DNA from: Cupriavidus pauculus
GTDB lineage: Bacteria > Pseudomonadota > Gammaproteobacteria > Burkholderiales > Burkholderiaceae
DNA length: 42,763 nt
Direction: 5' to 3'
NCBI RefSeq assembly: GCF_008801835.1
Contig: NZ_VZOW01000044.1
Location: 1 to 42,763 of the forward strand
Both the position numbers and the translations under genes were made by a program. The notes under the pieces were generated by a model. That model made no database searches. It saw nothing but the letters and a program-made list of their open reading frames with translations, and was not told where the DNA came from. This document shows, in pieces, positions 23,343 through 33,145 of this stretch; position 1 is the first letter of the stretch; every line of letters begins with the position of its first letter.

Positions 23343-25706
23343 ATGGAATACGCGCACGATCCCCGCACGTTCCTTTTCTCGCACTACATCTACCGTGGCC
23401 TGCGCTCGGCCACCGGTGTCATCGGCACAACGCTGGTGGCCATGCAGTTCATGGATCTGCCGAGCGCCATGGTGGTTTCGGTGGGCGCGCTGTGCACCAG
23501 CCTGATGGATCTGCCCAGCCCGCTGAACCACAAGTTCAACGAGATGCTGGCCAGCGTGCTGCTGTGCACGGCCATCACCGCCTTCGTGGCGCTGGCCACG
23601 CCGTTCCCGCGGGTCATGCCGTTCGTGCTGGTGCTGGTCACGTTCCTGGCGGGCATGCTGACCGTGTACGGCAACAAGACCATGCCGCTGCAGTTCTCGA
23701 TGTTGTTCGTCATGACACTGACGGTCAACGAGGACTTCGTGGTGCGCAAAGCCATGGAGCATGCGTTCCAGTTTGGCGTCGGCGGCTTTGGCTATCTGGT
23801 CTATGCGATGGCCGTCAGCTGGATCATGGAACGGCGCACGCGCCAGCAGGTGCTGGCCGAATCGCTCTACGAGATGGCTGCCTATCTCGAGATCAAGGCG
23901 GCGTTCTACGATGCCGGCACCGACTACGACGAGCAGTTCAACCGGCTGGTGCGCCAGCAGATGGTGGTGGCGGAACGCCAGCAGGCCGCGCGCGACATGG
24001 TGCTGCGCGCCAACAAGACGCGCCACGACGGGCTGCTCATGCGCGTGCACCTGCGCATGCTCGATCTCTACGAATATCTGCTGTCGACCAATACCGACTA
24101 CGCGCTATTGCGCCAGACGTTCGGCGGCACGCCGGTGCTCGACGAACTACGCAAACTGGTGCTCGGCCTTTGCAAGGACCTCGAGGAAATCGCCTTCGAC
24201 GTGACGCGTGGCCGGCCGTCGTACAGCGCGTTCGACTACGGCCCGCACCTGCGCGCGGTGGAAAACGAAATCGCGCAGTTGCGCCATCACCATGTATCGC
24301 CAGCGGCGATGACGGCGCTCGGCGACACGCTCGAGATGATTCGCGGCGCGATCACGCTGGTGGGGCAATTGCACGAGGCCTCGCGCACGCCAGTAGAACC
24401 CGCGCAGATTCTGCCGGGTCTCGATTTCACGCCGTTCCTGACGCGCCAGAAGTATGAACTCCGCGTGCTGCGCGAGAACATGCACTGGCGCTCGCCCGCG
24501 TTCCGGTTCGCGTTGCGCATCACGATGGCGGTCGCTGTCGGCCTGTGGGTAGGCGATCACCTGCCGTATGCGTCGCACAGCTACTGGATCCTGCTGACCA
24601 TCGTGGTGATCCTGAAGCCGAACTTCAGCATGACCAAGCAGCGCTACAACGATCGCCTGATCGGCACGCTGATCGGCTGCATCATCAGCGTCGCCGTGCT
24701 GCGCTGGATCCACAATCCGCTGGTGCTGCTCGGCGTGCTCTATGTGGCGCTGGTCTGCAGCGCCGCGTTCTCCACGATCAAGTACCGCTACACCGCCATC
24801 GCCGCCTGCGTGCAGGTGCTGATCCAGATTAACCTGCTGTTGCCGGGCAGCCAGACCGTGGTGGGCGAGCGGCTCGTCGACACGGTGATCGGCGGCATAA
24901 TCGCGTCGATTTTCAGCTTTGTGCTGCCCAGTTGGGAATACCGCGCGATTCCGCGCCTGGTGGAAAACGTGCTGCAGGCCAATCGCAAGTACATCTCGGC
25001 CACGCGCGATCTGCTGCTGCGCAAGACGCCGGACGACTTTGCCTATCGCATCCAGCGCAAGCAGTTCATGGACAATCTGTCGGCGCTGATTTCGTCGTCG
25101 CAGCGCATGCTCGACGAACCGCGCAGCCGGCATCGGGCGGTGGACAACCTGAGCCGCTTCATCGTGCAGAACTATCTGGTGGCGGCCCACGTTGCGGCAG
25201 CGCGCATCCAGGTGCGCGAACACTATGGCGAACTGGATATCCCGGCTGCCGAAACCGCCATCGAGCAGGCCACGACGGCGGCCTTGCGGTCGTTGAACCT
25301 GGCAAGCGAGCGGCTGGCCGGCGAGGAACGGCACGGGCCGCGCGGCGCGGGCTTTGTCCGCACACCGGTGGAAGCGGCCGTGGCGGGCGTCGACCTGGGG
25401 CAGGGCGAGCCGGCCAGGACGGTGTCGGAAGACGACGCCAACGAACGCCGCGCGCGCATTGCCGATTCGGCGGACCGGCGCAAGGCCGATGTGCTGACGC
25501 AGGCGGCCGCGGCCGGGGAAATCGGCGTCAATGAACCGCTGCAGAAGACCCAGGAACAGCATGCGACGTCGACGGCAAGCTCGTCGGGGCGCGCGGCCAA
25601 TGCGCTGCTGGAACGACGCTTGCGCGCGTTGCGCGAGGATGCCGCGAAGATCGCGCTGCGCACCGGCGCGATCGGACGCGCCATCCGCGCGCCGATGAAG
25701 CGCTGA
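23343..25706 (+). CDS. FUSC-family inner-membrane protein (YccS/YhfK-like)
   Basis: Predicted 787-residue membrane protein. The N-terminal block of hydrophobic helices (about 20-170), a long soluble helical region (about 170-390), a second membrane block (about 395-535) and a cytosolic tail match the duplicated FUSC/aromatic-acid exporter arrangement. The last ~120 residues are polar, Ala-rich and probably disordered. Related proteins (AaeB, YccS) are linked to export of aromatic acids or to envelope stress, but the substrate here is unknown. The ATG at 23343 is chosen as the start of the conserved HDPRTFLFSHYIYRGLR region. It converges on the ABC transporter operon with a 21-bp gap. Confidence 0.85.
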   Translation: MEYAHDPRTFLFSHYIYRGLRSATGVIGTTLVAMQFMDLPSAMVVSVGALCTSLMDLPSPLNHKFNEMLASVLLCTAITAFVALATPFPRVMPFVLVLVTFLAGMLTVYGNKTMPLQFSMLFVMTLTVNEDFVVRKAMEHAFQFGVGGFGYLVYAMAVSWIMERRTRQQVLAESLYEMAAYLEIKAAFYDAGTDYDEQFNRLVRQQMVVAERQQAARDMVLRANKTRHDGLLMRVHLRMLDLYEYLLSTNTDYALLRQTFGGTPVLDELRKLVLGLCKDLEEIAFDVTRGRPSYSAFDYGPHLRAVENEIAQLRHHHVSPAAMTALGDTLEMIRGAITLVGQLHEASRTPVEPAQILPGLDFTPFLTRQKYELRVLRENMHWRSPAFRFALRITMAVAVGLWVGDHLPYASHSYWILLTIVVILKPNFSMTKQRYNDRLIGTLIGCIISVAVLRWIHNPLVLLGVLYVALVCSAAFSTIKYRYTAIAACVQVLIQINLLLPGSQTVVGERLVDTVIGGIIASIFSFVLPSWEYRAIPRLVENVLQANRKYISATRDLLLRKTPDDFAYRIQRKQFMDNLSALISSSQRMLDEPRSRHRAVDNLSRFIVQNYLVAAHVAAARIQVREHYGELDIPAAETAIEQATTAALRSLNLASERLAGEERHGPRGAGFVRTPVEAAVAGVDLGQGEPARTVSEDDANERRARIADSADRRKADVLTQAAAAGEIGVNEPLQKTQEQHATSTASSSGRAANALLERRLRALREDAAKIALRTGAIGRAIRAPMKR

Positions 25707-25727
25707 GGCCGCTCTGACTGCGCGCGG

Positions 25728-27080
25728 CTAGCCCTCGCGCGCAGGCGGCTGTGTGGCGTCGGGCGCGGCGCCTTCCAACTCGGGCAAGGTCAGCATGCCG
25801 CTGTTGTACGAATAGCCGTAGACCTCGCCATAGCGTCCCCAGTCGATCGCAATCTTCAGGACCCGCTCGGCTTCGTCCGGTTTCAGGAAGGCGGCCATCT
25901 CGCGCAGCACGGATTCCTCGCCCACCTGGCCGTCTTCGCTCTGTTCCAGTTTGCGGCGGATGTGCGCGGCAAGCGCCACGTGCGCCAGCAATTGCTTGCC
26001 AAACAGCACCTTGCGCTCGGTCGGCTCGGTTTCGTAATAGCTGCGGCCCAGCGCCGTGGCCGTGATGTCGCCGCGCTCGATGGTGGCCAGTCCCAGCAAC
26101 TGCATGGCCTCGCAGGCCGGCAGCAGTTCGTCGTCGGTGAGGCCAGCTTCGTTGGCCAGGTGCGGCAGATCGGCGCGGCCGAAGAACGGCGATTCGTGCA
26201 GCAGGTCGAGCACCGCTTCCATTTGGCTGATGTCGGCTTCGGGCAGGCGATAGCCGATTTCCCGCGCGGCCACCATCGCGGGGACGCGCAGGCCGGTGGC
26301 GGCGGGCGACGTCATCAATGTGTAGACCTCGTCGATCAGCGCGCGCACCTGCGCGTCGTCGCGATTGCGCGGCCGCGGGAACGGCACGCGCACTTCGGCG
26401 CGCACGCGCCCCGGATCGCTGGAAAGGATGACGATGCGGTCGGCCATCATCACCGCTTCCTCGATGTTGTGCGACACGATCAGGATGCTGCGGATATGCG
26501 CGCGCCCCGATTCCCACAGGTCCAGCATTTCGTCGCGCAGCGTCTCGCCGGTCAGCACGTCGAGCGCGGAAAACGCCTCGTCCATCAGCAGCAGGTCCGG
26601 CCGCGTCACCAGGGCCCGCGCGATGCCCACGCGCTGGCGCATGCCGCCGGATAGCTCGCGCGGCAGCGCGCTGTTGAAGCCGGACAGACCGATCATGTCG
26701 ATCGCGGCCTCGGCGCGGCGCGCGCGTTCGGTCCTGGCCACGCCCTGGGCTTCCAGGCCCAGTTCGACGTTTTGCTGCACGGTCAGCCACGGAAACAGCG
26801 CGAACGACTGGAACACCATCGCGATGCCCTCCGCCGTGCCGGTCAGCCGCTGGCCGCGAAAGTGCACCTCGCCGCGGTCCGCGCTCACCAGGCCGGCCAT
26901 GATGCGCAGCAGCGTCGATTTGCCCGATCCCGACTTGCCAAGCATGGCGACGATCTCGCCCTCGCGCAGCGTCAGGTCGACGCCTTCGAGCACGGCCCGG
27001 TCGGAATGGTCGGCGGTACGGAACATCTTGCCGACGCCGCGCAGATCGATCACCGATGTGGAGTTGTCTAGCAGTGCCAT
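25728..27080 (-). CDS. ABC transporter ATP-binding protein with AAA-associated C-terminal domain (nitrate/sulfonate class)
   Basis: Predicted 450-residue ATPase. The ABC domain has Walker A GKSGSGKST (48-56), Q-loop FQSFALFPW, signature LSGGMRQRV, Walker B LLLMDEAFSALD and the switch histidine in VSHNIEEA. Beyond residue ~280 is an extra ~150-residue domain of the type found attached to some NrtD/TauB-like ATPases (AAA-associated C-terminal domain), with a winged-helix look. It would power the permease encoded 10 bp upstream. The class is nitrate/sulfonate/bicarbonate-like; the substrate is unknown and no periplasmic binding protein gene is adjacent. Confidence 0.88.
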   Translation of the reverse strand: MALLDNSTSVIDLRGVGKMFRTADHSDRAVLEGVDLTLREGEIVAMLGKSGSGKSTLLRIMAGLVSADRGEVHFRGQRLTGTAEGIAMVFQSFALFPWLTVQQNVELGLEAQGVARTERARRAEAAIDMIGLSGFNSALPRELSGGMRQRVGIARALVTRPDLLLMDEAFSALDVLTGETLRDEMLDLWESGRAHIRSILIVSHNIEEAVMMADRIVILSSDPGRVRAEVRVPFPRPRNRDDAQVRALIDEVYTLMTSPAATGLRVPAMVAAREIGYRLPEADISQMEAVLDLLHESPFFGRADLPHLANEAGLTDDELLPACEAMQLLGLATIERGDITATALGRSYYETEPTERKVLFGKQLLAHVALAAHIRRKLEQSEDGQVGEESVLREMAAFLKPDEAERVLKIAIDWGRYGEVYGYSYNSGMLTLPELEGAAPDATQPPAREG

Positions 27081-27090
27081 CGTGTTTGCC

Positions 27091-28836
27091 TCAAAGCCGG
27101 GTGCGCGACTGCGCCAGATCGTAAAGACGGTTCCACAGCAACCGGTTGAAGCCCACCACGAACAGGGCCATCACGCCGATGCCCAGCGCAATGCGCGGGA
27201 AGTCGCCGCGGGCGGTCATCTCGGCGATATAGCTGCCAAGACCCGTCGCCACCAGCGTGCGGTCGCCCCAGGTCACATATTCGGACACGATACTCGCGTT
27301 CCACGAGCCGCCCGCCGCCGTGACGAGCCCGGTCAGCAGGCTCGGAAACACCGCCGGAATCAGAAAGCGCCGCCACAACAGCCAGCCCTTGAGGCCGAAG
27401 TTGCGCGCGGCCAGCCGCAGTTCGGTGGGGATGCCGGATGCACCCGCCACCACGTTGAACAGGATGTACCACTGAGTGCCGAAGATCATCAGCGGACTGA
27501 GCCAGATTTCGGGATTCAGCCCAAACTTGACGATGGCCATCACGGCGAGCGGAAACATCAGGTTGGCCGGAAACGCGGCCATGAACTGTGCGATGGGCTG
27601 CGCGATGCGGGCCACCGCGGGGTTCAGTCCGATGCGGATGCCGATCGGCACCCAGACCAGCGCGGCCAGCGCGATCAGCACGATGACGCGCACCATCGTC
27701 AGCGTGCCCAGCCACAGCACATGGGCCGCCTCGGCCCAGCCCACCTCGCTGTGGATGAAGTGAAATACGCGGTAGAGCGCCGCGAGGGCCACGAGGACGA
27801 TGATCGCGTCGCGCACGCGGTCGAGCGAGGCGCTCCAGCGCGCCGGCGCGGCTGGCAACGCGACCATGCCGCGATGGCGCGCACTCCACGCCAGCGTGCG
27901 GCCGCCCAGCGCCGCCGTCCATTTCAGCAGCGCGTGAACCCAGGCCGAGCGGCGCAGCAGATCGAGCAGCCAGGACTGCGGCACCGCGTCCTGCGCCAGC
28001 GTCTCGAAACGGAAGCGGTCGGCCCACGCCACCAGCGGACGGAACAGGAACTGGTCGTAGACCACGATGCCGACCAGCATCGCCACGATGGCCCAGCCGA
28101 TTGCCGCGAGATCCTGTTGCTGGATGGCCAGCGCGATATACGAGCCGATGCCGGGCAGGCGGATATCGTGCCCGGACACCGAGATGGCCTCCGACGCCAC
28201 CACGAAGAACCAGCCGCCGGACACCGACATCATCATGTTCCACAGCAGGCCGGGCATCGCGTACGGGACTTCCAGCCGCCAGAAGCGCTGCCATGGCGAA
28301 AGCCGGAACATGGCCGCCGCTTCCAGCAGATCGCCGGGGATTGTGCGGAACGACTGGTACAGGCTGAACGCCATGTTCCAGGCTTGCGACGTGAAAATGG
28401 CGAAGATCGCCGCGCACTCCACGCCGGCCAGCGAGCCGGGGAATAGCGCGATGAAGCCGGTGACGGTGATCGACAGGAAGCCCAGCACCGGGATCGACTG
28501 CAGGATGTCGAGCGCCGGCACCATCACCTTTTCGGCGGTGCGATTGCGCGAGGCGATCGCGGCGAAGGCGAACGAGAACACCAGCGAGGCGACCAGCGCG
28601 GCCAGCATGCGGATGCTGGTGCGCATCAGGTAATACGGCAGCCACGCGATGTCGAGATGGACGTCGAGCATCTCGCCGGGCTGGTACGGCACATCCATCT
28701 GGCGCGCGGCATAGGCGACGATCACAATGGCGGCCAGGATGATTGGCAGCAGCGCGATGTCAAAGCGGTTGGGCGGCGCGGTGAGCAGCGGCCCGACGTA
28801 GCCAGGAGCGGGTTTGTTGTTGGGCGTTGGTGGCAT
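27091..28836 (-). CDS. ABC transporter permease, two fused membrane units (nitrate/sulfonate class)
   Basis: Predicted 581-residue membrane protein made of two binding-protein-dependent permease units in tandem. Each unit has about six hydrophobic helices and a coupling loop of the EAA type (EAAAMFRLSPWQRFWRLEVP in the first; ELRLAARNFGLKGWLLWRRF in the second). Such a fusion supplies both halves of the channel from one gene. It is the first gene of a two-gene operon with the ATPase. The absence of a binding protein in the window suggests one is encoded elsewhere. The start ATG is at 28836. Confidence 0.88.
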   Translation of the reverse strand: MPPTPNNKPAPGYVGPLLTAPPNRFDIALLPIILAAIVIVAYAARQMDVPYQPGEMLDVHLDIAWLPYYLMRTSIRMLAALVASLVFSFAFAAIASRNRTAEKVMVPALDILQSIPVLGFLSITVTGFIALFPGSLAGVECAAIFAIFTSQAWNMAFSLYQSFRTIPGDLLEAAAMFRLSPWQRFWRLEVPYAMPGLLWNMMMSVSGGWFFVVASEAISVSGHDIRLPGIGSYIALAIQQQDLAAIGWAIVAMLVGIVVYDQFLFRPLVAWADRFRFETLAQDAVPQSWLLDLLRRSAWVHALLKWTAALGGRTLAWSARHRGMVALPAAPARWSASLDRVRDAIIVLVALAALYRVFHFIHSEVGWAEAAHVLWLGTLTMVRVIVLIALAALVWVPIGIRIGLNPAVARIAQPIAQFMAAFPANLMFPLAVMAIVKFGLNPEIWLSPLMIFGTQWYILFNVVAGASGIPTELRLAARNFGLKGWLLWRRFLIPAVFPSLLTGLVTAAGGSWNASIVSEYVTWGDRTLVATGLGSYIAEMTARGDFPRIALGIGVMALFVVGFNRLLWNRLYDLAQSRTRL

Positions 28837-28908
28837 GGCGGGGCGGGATGGGGTGCGCCAAAGGCAGCGTATGTTGGCTGCCGACTGACTGCCTAACGCC
28901 CCAGCAGG

Positions 28909-28925
28909 CTAGGTAGTTTACCTAG
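28909..28925. promoter_or_regulatory. Palindrome in the divergent region before acylphosphatase
   Basis: CTAGGTA (28909-28915) and TACCTAG (28919-28925) are exact inverted arms with a three-base centre. It ends ten bases before the acylphosphatase ATG and lies in the spacer that separates that gene from the divergent permease gene. It looks like an operator for a dimeric regulator; the regulator is unknown. Confidence 0.5.
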
Positions 28926-28935
28926 TAGGGGAGAA

Positions 28936-29226
28936 ATGATGACGACTTCGGAGCAAACCTGGCATTTGTTCGCGCACGGCCGCGTGCAGGGCGTGGGCTA
29001 TCGCGCGGCGTGCGCCGAGCGCGCCGTGGCGCTTGGTGTTGGCGGCTGGGTGCGCAACCGTGTCGACGGCACGGTGGAAGTGATGGCGAGTGGCACGAAA
29101 GCGCAGCTCGAAGCACTGCGGCAATGGATGGAGAGCGGACCGCCGGCCGCGCGCGTATCGCATGTGGACATGACGGTCGCAGCGCCTGAGTCGTTCGATC
29201 GATTCGATTGCCGGCCGACGGCCTGA
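28936..29226 (+). CDS. acyP: Acylphosphatase
   Basis: Predicted 96-residue enzyme that hydrolyses carboxyl-phosphate bonds of small acyl phosphates in the cytosol. The signature GRVQGVGYR contains the phosphate-binding arginine, and GWVRN contains the catalytic asparagine. GGGGAG lies just upstream of the tandem ATG-ATG; the first is used here and the second (28939) is equally possible. It is a single gene, converging on ung. Confidence 0.95.
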   Translation: MMTTSEQTWHLFAHGRVQGVGYRAACAERAVALGVGGWVRNRVDGTVEVMASGTKAQLEALRQWMESGPPAARVSHVDMTVAAPESFDRFDCRPTA

Positions 29227-29244
29227 GCCCCGGCTCGGCCCGAC

Positions 29245-30036
29245 TCAGCTCGCCAGCCAGTCGATGGCCGGCTTGCCGTGGCGTTCGAGCCAGTCGTTGG
29301 CCTGACGGAAGTGTCCGCAGCCGAGAAAGCCGCGATGCGCCGACAATGGCGACGGATGCGGCGCCTCCAGCACACAGTGCGGCTTGCCTTCGAGCAGGGC
29401 CTTCTTTGCCTGCGCGTGGCTGCCCCACAGCATGAAAACAAGGTTGGGGCGCGACATCGCCAGCGCGTGGATCAGGCAATCGGTCACTGCTTCCCAGCCA
29501 CGTCGGGCGTGACTGGCCGCATTGCCCTGCTCGACGGTCAGCACCGTGTTCAGCAGCAGCACTCCCTGGCGCGCCCAGCCTTCCAGGTTGCCGGACGCCC
29601 GCACCGGCTCGGCGCCGTATTCAGCACCGATTTCCTTGAAGATGTTGCGCAGGCTTGGCGGCACCTTGACGCCATCGGGTACCGAAAACGCCAGTCCATG
29701 CGCCTGCGGGATTTCCGCGCCGCCAACCACGCCCGTGCCGTGATACGGGTCCTGGCCCAGGATCACCACCCGCACCGAGTCCGGCGGCGTCAGATGCAGC
29801 GCATGGAACACGGCATGGGGGAATACCGGCTTGCCCCCGGCGCGCTCGCCATCGACGAAATCGCACAGCGCGGTCCACGCGGCATTGCCAAGACAGGGTT
29901 GGAGCAACTCGCGCCATCCCGCGGGCAGCGCGTCGACCTGGGCTTGCAGCGGGGCGACGGCATTGGCATTGGCGTTGGCGTTGGCGCCCGGATTGGCGTT
30001 GGGCGGCGATTCGGTGGCGAACAGGTCGGCTTGCAT
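29245..30036 (-). CDS. ung: Uracil-DNA glycosylase
   Basis: Predicted 263-residue family 1 uracil-DNA glycosylase, which removes uracil from DNA to start base excision repair. The catalytic water-activating motif GQDPYHG has Asp97, and the C-terminal HPSPLS (227-232) holds the second catalytic histidine. The N-terminus carries an unusual Asn-Ala repeat (about residues 13-26) encoded by a six-base microsatellite; it precedes the conserved domain and should be flexible. The start overlaps the CYTH gene stop as TGATG, indicating coupled translation. Confidence 0.96.
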   Translation of the reverse strand: MQADLFATESPPNANPGANANANANAVAPLQAQVDALPAGWRELLQPCLGNAAWTALCDFVDGERAGGKPVFPHAVFHALHLTPPDSVRVVILGQDPYHGTGVVGGAEIPQAHGLAFSVPDGVKVPPSLRNIFKEIGAEYGAEPVRASGNLEGWARQGVLLLNTVLTVEQGNAASHARRGWEAVTDCLIHALAMSRPNLVFMLWGSHAQAKKALLEGKPHCVLEAPHPSPLSAHRGFLGCGHFRQANDWLERHGKPAIDWLAS

Positions 30037-30659
30037 CAGAGGTGGCTGGTAAGACGGTAGCCGCGTGCGGCCTTGCTGAGATCGGATGGCGTGAGCGGAG
30101 CCACATGGGCGATGCGCCGCGCGAAGGCGCGCAGCGCGGCCTGCGCAACGTCGTCGGACGCCCCGTCGCGCGGCAGCCATTCGAGTTCCAGTTCCTGGAT
30201 GTGATCGGTCTTGCCGACACCCGGCGCGCTGATCGTGCCGATATCGAGCGCGGCCTCGATCCGTTCGCCGTCCTGCTCCACGATCCATGTGCGGCGCGTG
30301 AAATCGGTGCGGAACACGGGTGCGAGCCGATCGGCCAGCGGCGCCAAAACTCCGCGCGCGTCGTCGGGAAAGCGGCTCAGGTCGATCGCTTCACCGGACA
30401 CTTCCATTTCCCATTCATGGCGCGCGGTCAGGCCGCCCGCGCTTTTGCCGGCCGTCTTCAGCGTCTGCAGCCAACGATCGCCCTTCTTGCGCAGGCGCAG
30501 CGCCGCGCGGGACTGTGCCAGCTTGCGCTCAGGCGTGTCGAAATACACGTTCAGCAGCGTGGTTTCGCCGCACGGCTGCCCGTTCGCGTCGAGCCATGCT
30601 GCCACGGCGGCCAGCGCCACGTCGGGCACGGACAGTTTCAGTTCAATCTCGGTTGGCAT
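30036..30659 (-). CDS. CYTH-domain phosphatase (inorganic triphosphatase-like)
   Basis: Predicted 207-residue CYTH tunnel-fold enzyme. It begins with the hallmark EIELK motif (4-8) and continues with paired basic and acidic strands (LRLRKKGDRWLQTLK, HEWEMEV, ALDIG, ELELEWL) that line the triphosphate tunnel. YgiF-type relatives hydrolyse inorganic triphosphate. Here the CHAD domain seen in longer relatives is missing; about 200 residues is the CYTH domain alone. It lies 9 bp after trpC and is coupled to ung, so it probably belongs to the end of the trp transcript. Confidence 0.88.
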   Translation of the reverse strand: MPTEIELKLSVPDVALAAVAAWLDANGQPCGETTLLNVYFDTPERKLAQSRAALRLRKKGDRWLQTLKTAGKSAGGLTARHEWEMEVSGEAIDLSRFPDDARGVLAPLADRLAPVFRTDFTRRTWIVEQDGERIEAALDIGTISAPGVGKTDHIQELELEWLPRDGASDDVAQAALRAFARRIAHVAPLTPSDLSKAARGYRLTSHL

Positions 30660-30668
30660 CGCGCCGCG

Positions 30669-31472
30669 TCAGCCGAACAGCCGCGCCAGTTCCACGCCCG
30701 GTTCCGGCGCGCGCATGAACGCTTCGCCGACCAGGAACGCGTTGACGTTGGCGTCGCGCATGCGCTGCACGTCGGCCGGGCCGAGGATGCCCGATTCGGT
30801 GACCACGAGACGGTCCGCCGGCATACGCGGCAGCAGGTTCAGCGTGTTGTCCAGCGATACCTCGAAGGTGCGCAGGTTACGGTTGTTGACGCCCGCCAGC
30901 GGCGTCTTCAGGCGCAGGGCGGCGTCGAGCTCTTCCTCGTCATGCACTTCCACCAGCACGTCCATGCCGAGTTCGTGCGCGCAGGCTTCGAGTTCGGCCA
31001 TCAGGCCGTGATCGAGCGCGGCCACGATCAGCAGGATGCAGTCCGCGCCCCACGTGCGCGCTTCGTAGACCTGATACAGGTCCATCATGAAATCCTTGCG
31101 CAGGGCCGGAATCGGGCATGCGCCGCGGGCGCGCTTGAGATAGTCGGCGTGGCCCTGGAAGAAGTTCACATCGGTCAGCACCGACAGGCAGGCTGCGCCG
31201 TGCGAGGCGTAGCTTTCGGCGATCGCTTCGGGGATGAAGTTCTCGCGCAGCACGCCCTTGGACGGCGATGCCTTCTTGACTTCGGCAATCACGCCTGCGT
31301 GGCCGGCGGCGATTTTCTCGCGCAGCGCACGCTCGAAGCCGCGCGGCGCCAGGCCGGGTTCCGTGCGCAGGCTTTCCGCCTCCGCGCGCAGGCTGGGCAG
31401 GTCGCGCTTCTTGCGCGCCGCGGCCACTTCGTCGGCCTTGACGGCCAGGATCTTTTCGAGAATGTCGGACAT
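30669..31472 (-). CDS. trpC: Indole-3-glycerol-phosphate synthase
   Basis: Predicted 267-residue single-function TIM-barrel enzyme that closes the indole ring in tryptophan synthesis. Catalytic motifs AEVKKASPSKG, ALRKDFM and VTESGI are present. It is not fused to TrpF, as usual in Betaproteobacteria. It starts six bases after the trpD stop. Confidence 0.97.
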   Translation of the reverse strand: MSDILEKILAVKADEVAAARKKRDLPSLRAEAESLRTEPGLAPRGFERALREKIAAGHAGVIAEVKKASPSKGVLRENFIPEAIAESYASHGAACLSVLTDVNFFQGHADYLKRARGACPIPALRKDFMMDLYQVYEARTWGADCILLIVAALDHGLMAELEACAHELGMDVLVEVHDEEELDAALRLKTPLAGVNNRNLRTFEVSLDNTLNLLPRMPADRLVVTESGILGPADVQRMRDANVNAFLVGEAFMRAPEPGVELARLFG

Positions 31473-31478
31473 GGCGAT

Positions 31479-32507
31479 TTACTTGTATTGCTGCGTGGCG
31501 CGCACGAACTGATCGAGCTTTTCGCGCGCGGCGCCGCTGGCAATGGCCTCGCGCGCGCGCTGGATGCCGTCCTCTATGGAACTGGCCACGTTGGCGGCGT
31601 AGAGCGCCGTGCCGGCGTTGAGCGCCACGATCTCGCGCGGCGTGCCGGCGACGTTGCCCAGCGCCTCGAGCAGCATTTCCTTCGATTCGGCCGCGTCGGC
31701 CACCTTCAGGCCGCGGTTGGAAATCATCGACAGGCCAAAGTCTTCCGGATGGATTTCGTACTCGCGGACCTCGCCGTCCTTGAGTTCGCCCACCAGCGTG
31801 GCGGCGCCCAGCGACACTTCGTCCATACCGTCCTTGCCGTAGACCACGATGGCATGCTGCGCGCCCAGGCGCTGCATCACGCGCACCTGGATGCCGACCA
31901 GATCGGGATGGAACACGCCCATCAGGATGTTGGGCGCGTCGGCCGGGTTGGTCAGCGGGCCGAGAATATTGAAGATCGTGCGCACGCCCATTTCCTTGCG
32001 GATCGGCGCCACGTTCTTCATGGCCGGGTGATGCGTCGGCGCAAACATGAAGCCGATGCCGGTCTGCTCGATGCACTGGCCCACCTGCTCGGGCGTCAGC
32101 ATGATGTTCACGCCCAGCGCCTCGAGCACGTCGGCACTGCCCGACTTCGACGACACGCCCCGGTTGCCGTGCTTGGCAATCCTGGCGCCCGCGGCAGCGG
32201 CCACGAACATCGACGCGGTCGAGATGTTGAACGTGTGCGAGCCGTCGCCGCCGGTGCCGACGATATCGACGAAGTGTTGACGATCCTGCACCGTCACGTG
32301 ATTGGCGAATTCGCGCATGACCTGCGCGGCTGCCGAAATCTCGCCGATGGTTTCCTTCTTCACGCGCAGCCCGGTCAGGATGGCCGCGGCCATGACCGGC
32401 GAGATCTGCCCCTGCATGATCTGCCGCATCAGGTGCAGCATTTCGTCGTGAAAGATCTCGCGGTGTTCGATGCAGCGCGTCAGCGCTTCCTGGGGCGTGA
32501 TGGACAT
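31479..32507 (-). CDS. trpD: Anthranilate phosphoribosyltransferase
   Basis: Predicted 342-residue enzyme transferring phosphoribose from PRPP to anthranilate. The PRPP-binding motif VGTGGDGSHTFNIST, followed by KHGNRGVSSKSGSADVLEALG, is typical. The ATG at 32507 (MSITPQEAL) matches the usual N-terminus, but an in-frame ATG at 32561 overlaps the trpG stop as ATGA and would add 18 residues; translation could begin there. Neither site has a strong Shine-Dalgarno. Confidence 0.95.
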   Translation of the reverse strand: MSITPQEALTRCIEHREIFHDEMLHLMRQIMQGQISPVMAAAILTGLRVKKETIGEISAAAQVMREFANHVTVQDRQHFVDIVGTGGDGSHTFNISTASMFVAAAAGARIAKHGNRGVSSKSGSADVLEALGVNIMLTPEQVGQCIEQTGIGFMFAPTHHPAMKNVAPIRKEMGVRTIFNILGPLTNPADAPNILMGVFHPDLVGIQVRVMQRLGAQHAIVVYGKDGMDEVSLGAATLVGELKDGEVREYEIHPEDFGLSMISNRGLKVADAAESKEMLLEALGNVAGTPREIVALNAGTALYAANVASSIEDGIQRAREAIASGAAREKLDQFVRATQQYK

Positions 32508-32557
32508 AGCGGTTGGTTCGGTAGTGGGGGCGGCGAACGCGGAAAATTCGGCCCGCC

Positions 32558-33127
<570 letters not shown>

Positions 33128-33145
33128 GTCATCTCTCCCGGGGGC

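Noticed and set aside
26365..28446. 693-codon plus-strand open frame opposite the ABC transporter genes
   Set aside because: Low-complexity Arg/His-rich translation antisense to two clear ABC genes; a GC-bias artefact.
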